From Bacteroidales bacterium (GTDB lineage: Bacteria > Bacteroidota > Bacteroidia > Bacteroidales > UBA932), in the NCBI GenBank assembly GCA_016285215.1, contig JAEEQI010000008.1:1-27485 (forward strand): a stretch of DNA of 27,485 nucleotides, read 5' to 3'. Below, piece by piece: positions 25,342 through 27,485 of the stretch. A program made the translations under genes and the position numbers. The stretch's first letter is position 1. Each line of letters begins with the position of its first letter. The notes beneath the pieces are model-generated. The model saw only the letters and a program-made list of their open reading frames with translations. It had not been told where the DNA came from and did not search any database.

Positions 25342-26291
25342 AGCATTTTACCAGTATAAAGCAGCTGGGCGACCTCAAGGACGCCCTGGCAGCGGCCGCC
25401 GCCGTCAAGGCCAACCGTTTTGCCGACCAGGACCTGGGCAAGAACAAGACCGCCCTGCTGGTTTTCTTTAACAACAGCCTGCGTACCCGCCTGAGCACGC
25501 AGAAGGCCGCGCAGAACCTGGGTATGAACGTGATTGTGCTGGATGTGAACCAGGGAGCCTGGAAGCTGGAAACCGGCCACGGCGTGGTTATGGACGGAGA
25601 CAAGAGCGAGCACCTGCTGGAAGCCATTCCGGTGATGGGATGCTACTGCGATGTCATTGGCATCCGCTCCTTTGCCCGTTTCGAGTCCCGCGACGACGAC
25701 TATAACGAGGTTATTTTGAACCAGTTTATCCAGTACTCCGGACGTCCGGTCTTCAGTATGGAGGCCGCCACGCGCCACCCGCTGCAGACTTTTGCCGACA
25801 TTATTACCATAGAGGAGCACAAGACCAAAGCCCGTCCCAAGGTGGTGATGACCTGGGCTCCGCATCCCAAGGCCCTGCCCCAGGCTGTGCCCAACTCCTT
25901 TGCCGAGGGTATGTCTATGACGGACTACGAGTTTGTGATTGCCAACCCCGAAGGCTACGACCTGGCTCCCGAGTTTGTGGGCAACGCCAAGGTGTGCCAC
26001 AACCAGGATGAGGCCCTGGCCGGTGCCGATTTTGTGTACGCCAAGAACTGGGCCCCGTACCAGGCCGATATTTACGGCAAGGTGGTCAACTACGATATGG
26101 GCTGGACGGTGACCAAGGAGAAGATGGCCCTTACCAACGATGCCTTCTTTATGCACTGCCTGCCGGTGCGCCGCAATATGATTGTAACGGACGAGGTCAT
26201 TGAAAGCCCCCGCTCTCTGGTGATCCCCGAGGCGGCCAACCGGGAAATTTCGGCCCAGACAGTTCTCAAGATGCTGCTTCAGTCGCTATGA
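25338..26291 (+). CDS. argF': N-acylornithine transcarbamylase (ArgF'), acetyl/succinyl preference open
   Basis: A 317-residue transcarbamylase clearly closest to the N-succinylornithine enzyme of Bacteroides: FFNNSLRTRLSTQKAA (43-58) for carbamoyl phosphate, LDVNQGAWKLET (68-79), HPLQ (137-140 region) and HCLPVRRN near the C-terminus. It carbamylates acylated ornithine rather than ornithine. In the loop MDGDKSEHLLE the residue at position 90 is Ser (codon 25605-25607). From memory, this position is Pro in the Bacteroides fragilis succinylornithine enzyme and Glu in the Xanthomonas acetylornithine enzyme, and it sets the acyl preference. Ser is neither, so the acyl group cannot be assigned. 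Overlaps argD and argB by 4 nt each. Confidence 0.9.
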   Translation: MKHFTSIKQLGDLKDALAAAAAVKANRFADQDLGKNKTALLVFFNNSLRTRLSTQKAAQNLGMNVIVLDVNQGAWKLETGHGVVMDGDKSEHLLEAIPVMGCYCDVIGIRSFARFESRDDDYNEVILNQFIQYSGRPVFSMEAATRHPLQTFADIITIEEHKTKARPKVVMTWAPHPKALPQAVPNSFAEGMSMTDYEFVIANPEGYDLAPEFVGNAKVCHNQDEALAGADFVYAKNWAPYQADIYGKVVNYDMGWTVTKEKMALTNDAFFMHCLPVRRNMIVTDEVIESPRSLVIPEAANREISAQTVLKMLLQSL

Positions 26292-27061
26292 TTACCGTAG
26301 TCAAATGTGGCGGACAGGTCCTGGACGACGAACTCCTGCTGGAGGCGTTCTGCCGGGACTTTGCCGCTTTGAAGGGCCCCAAAGTGCTGGTGCACGGCGG
26401 TGGAGCCCTGGCCGGCCGTTTCCAGAAAGCCCTGGGCATAGAGCCCGTCAAGTATGAGGGCCGAAGGGTCACGGACGCCGACACCCTGCAGGTGGTGACT
26501 ATGGTGTACGCCGGCTGGTGCAACAAGCACGTGGTGTCCCTGCTGCAGGCCGACGGCTGCAACGCCATAGGGCTTTCCGGCTGCGACGGCTCGGTGATTA
26601 CGGCCTCCAAGCGTCCTCCCCTCACGCTCTCCGACGGCCAGACAGTTGATTTTGGCTGGGTAGGGGACGTGACGCCCGCCAGTGTAAAGGCCCATTTTCT
26701 GGAACTGCTTTTGGAAAAGGGCCTGACCCCGGTGCTCTGCGCCATCAACCACGACGGCGAGGGCCATCTGCTCAATACCAATGCCGATACGGTGGCCTCT
26801 TCCGTAGCCGCCGCCCTGGGTGCCGCCCTGGTGACCTGCTTTGAGCAGCCCGGCGTACTGCGCAACCGCGAAGACGCATCCAGCGTTATTCCTATTATAA
26901 ATAAGGAGACGTATGCCGCCCTGAAGGCCGATGGTATAGTGGCCGACGGAATGATTCCCAAACTGGACCAGGCTTTTGATGCCCTGGCCAAGGGTGCCAG
27001 GGAAGTCAGGATCTGTCACAGCTCCGCCCTTCTCACGGGAGGAGGAACCATTATCAAATAA
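26288..27061 (+). CDS. argB: N-acylglutamate kinase
   Basis: A 257-residue amino acid kinase of usual ArgB length, with VKCGG (5-9), the substrate and ATP loop VHGGGALAGRF (35-45), LNTNADTVASSVAAALGA (about 163-180) and the final GGGTII. It phosphorylates the gamma-carboxyl of N-acetyl- or N-succinylglutamate, the second step of the pathway and in many bacteria the feedback-controlled one. It is the last gene of the operon. No hairpin terminator follows: the rRNA promoter begins 36 nt after its stop. Confidence 0.93.
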   Translation: MITVVKCGGQVLDDELLLEAFCRDFAALKGPKVLVHGGGALAGRFQKALGIEPVKYEGRRVTDADTLQVVTMVYAGWCNKHVVSLLQADGCNAIGLSGCDGSVITASKRPPLTLSDGQTVDFGWVGDVTPASVKAHFLELLLEKGLTPVLCAINHDGEGHLLNTNADTVASSVAAALGAALVTCFEQPGVLRNREDASSVIPIINKETYAALKADGIVADGMIPKLDQAFDALAKGAREVRICHSSALLTGGGTIIK

Positions 27062-27096
27062 GAAATAGCAGGCAGGCGAAAAAAATTGCAAAAAAA

Positions 27097-27127
27097 TTTG
27101 TGAAGTAGAAAAAAATGTCTACCTTTG
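27097..27127 (+). promoter_or_regulatory. Strong rRNA-type promoter
   Basis: TTTG (27097-27100), 19-bp spacer, TACCTTTG (27120-27127), embedded in A-rich DNA (27079-27115) that could act as an UP-like element. It is one of the two best promoter matches in the window. Confidence 0.85.
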
Positions 27128-27130
27128 CAG

Positions 27131-27174
27131 TCCCATTTGAAACGAGCACAGCAAAATGTGGTTTCAGAAAGGGA
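27131..27174 (+). ncRNA. Stem-loop at the start of the 23S leader RNA
   Basis: TGAAAC (27138-27143) pairs with GTTTCA (27161-27166) and CACA (27147-27150) with TGTG (27157-27160), with TCCC/GGGA at the outer ends (27131-27134, 27171-27174). It would form right after the transcription start. Probably a leader element of the rRNA transcript rather than a separate RNA gene. Confidence 0.5.
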
Positions 27175-27181
27175 CATTTTA

Positions 27182-27195
27182 GTTCATTGACAATA
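27182..27195 (+). promoter_or_regulatory. boxA-like antitermination element
   Basis: GTTCATTGACAATA resembles the boxA of E. coli rRNA leaders (GCTCTTTAACAAT-like) and the GTTCTTTGACA element common in Bacteroidota rRNA leaders. Between it and the 23S start (27196-27359) I see no tRNA or other gene. Confidence 0.55.
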
Positions 27196-27359
27196 CTGAG
27201 AGAATAGATTAGAGGTAAAGCAAAAGATAGAGTTAGTCTGATAAAAGAAGTTATCAAAAACGGAATTTTCGGACTACAATTTCAATAGGCAAGAGCAAAC
27301 GAGTAGAAATACTTGTGATTCACAGTGTGGAAGTCCCGGGAGGGGCGGAAACACAATCA

Positions 27360-27485
27360 GAGAAAGGAACGAAGAGCGAACGGAGGATGCCTAGGCTATC
27401 CGGAGGCGATGAAAGACGTGGTAAGCTGCGAAAAGGCTCGGGGATCTGCAAACAGGAATTGATCCGAGCATGTCTGAATGGGGCA
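27360..27485 (+). rRNA. 23S rRNA gene, 5' end only
   Basis: The segment from about 27380 holds the conserved 5' block of 23S rRNA: GGATGCC (27385-27391), then GAGGCGATGAAAGACGTG-like and AAGCTGCGAAAAGC-like sequence and CTGAATGGGG at the edge, as in E. coli 23S domain I. The mature 5' end is estimated near 27360 by counting back from GGATGCC and may be off by several bases. The gene runs off the right edge. It is preceded by its own promoter and leader, with no 16S or tRNA gene between them and argB. Confidence 0.9.

Noticed and set aside
27054..27257. Minus-strand frame over the 23S leader
   Set aside because: AT-rich leader DNA with promoter and boxA on the other strand; the translation is low-complexity Phe/Leu.
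27196..27359. tRNA gene between promoter and 23S
   Set aside because: I looked for a cloverleaf and a TTCGA-type T-loop in this spacer and found none.
1..27485. CRISPR array
   Set aside because: No regularly spaced repeats were seen; the only notable direct repeat is the 36-bp pair at 3065 and 4104.

Overview
The window reads as chromosomal DNA of a Bacteroidota species, most likely of the order Bacteroidales. Most transcription units start with the promoter of that phylum (a TAnnTTTG -7 box, sometimes with TTTG about 20 bp upstream), Shine-Dalgarno sites are rare, and the gene content fits (OstA-like protein, ArgF' transcarbamylase, GNAT-led arginine operon). The coding GC looks clearly higher on the right than in the first 4 kb, judged by eye. 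I cannot name a genus; a gut-type relative of Rikenellaceae is a guess.

Positions 1-4100 look like an accessory patchwork: a lipoprotein cut by the left edge, an APH-like kinase, a YefM/YoeB-type toxin-antitoxin pair with a clear palindromic operator, a 440-bp gene-free stretch full of inverted repeats, and a secreted two-DTG aspartyl protease. The protease gene lies between two identical 36-bp intrinsic terminators, one of which is also the 3' coding end of the next gene, capA.

Positions 4118-18656 hold envelope and peptide genes. A divergent promoter region separates capA (leftward) from an operon of an NMT1/THI5-type periplasmic binding protein, a Cache-HAMP-SpoIIE (PP2C) membrane phosphatase and a PBP4-type D-Ala-D-Ala peptidase. 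A second promoter at 9660 drives a tight operon: PpiC/SurA-like lipoprotein, SurA, a large OstA/LptA-like protein, galE, an OPT oligopeptide transporter and peptidase T.

Positions 18634-27061 hold an almost self-contained arginine regulon arranged as two divergent operons: leftward argR-argG-argE-argH, rightward GNAT-argC-argD-argF'-argB. Nearly every gene overlaps the next by 4 nt. Between the two operons lie two ArgR-box-like sites exactly 21 bp apart, each placed on one of the two promoters. The pathway runs glutamate, N-acylglutamate (GNAT), phosphorylation (ArgB), reduction (ArgC), transamination (ArgD), carbamylation of N-acylornithine (ArgF'), deacylation of N-acylcitrulline (ArgE), then ArgG and ArgH to arginine. 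The residue of ArgF' that sets acetyl versus succinyl preference is Ser, not the Pro or Glu of the characterised enzymes.

Only 35 bp after argB, a strong rRNA-type promoter begins a leader of about 230 nt with a stem-loop and a boxA-like element, followed by the 5' end of a 23S rRNA gene. No 16S or tRNA gene lies between promoter and 23S, so this copy looks unlinked from 16S.

The best candidates for something undescribed are the binding protein plus Cache-PP2C phosphatase pair without any ABC transporter, the unlinked 23S gene, the Ser90 transcarbamylase with its Cys4 GNAT partner, and the protease cassette between duplicated terminators.
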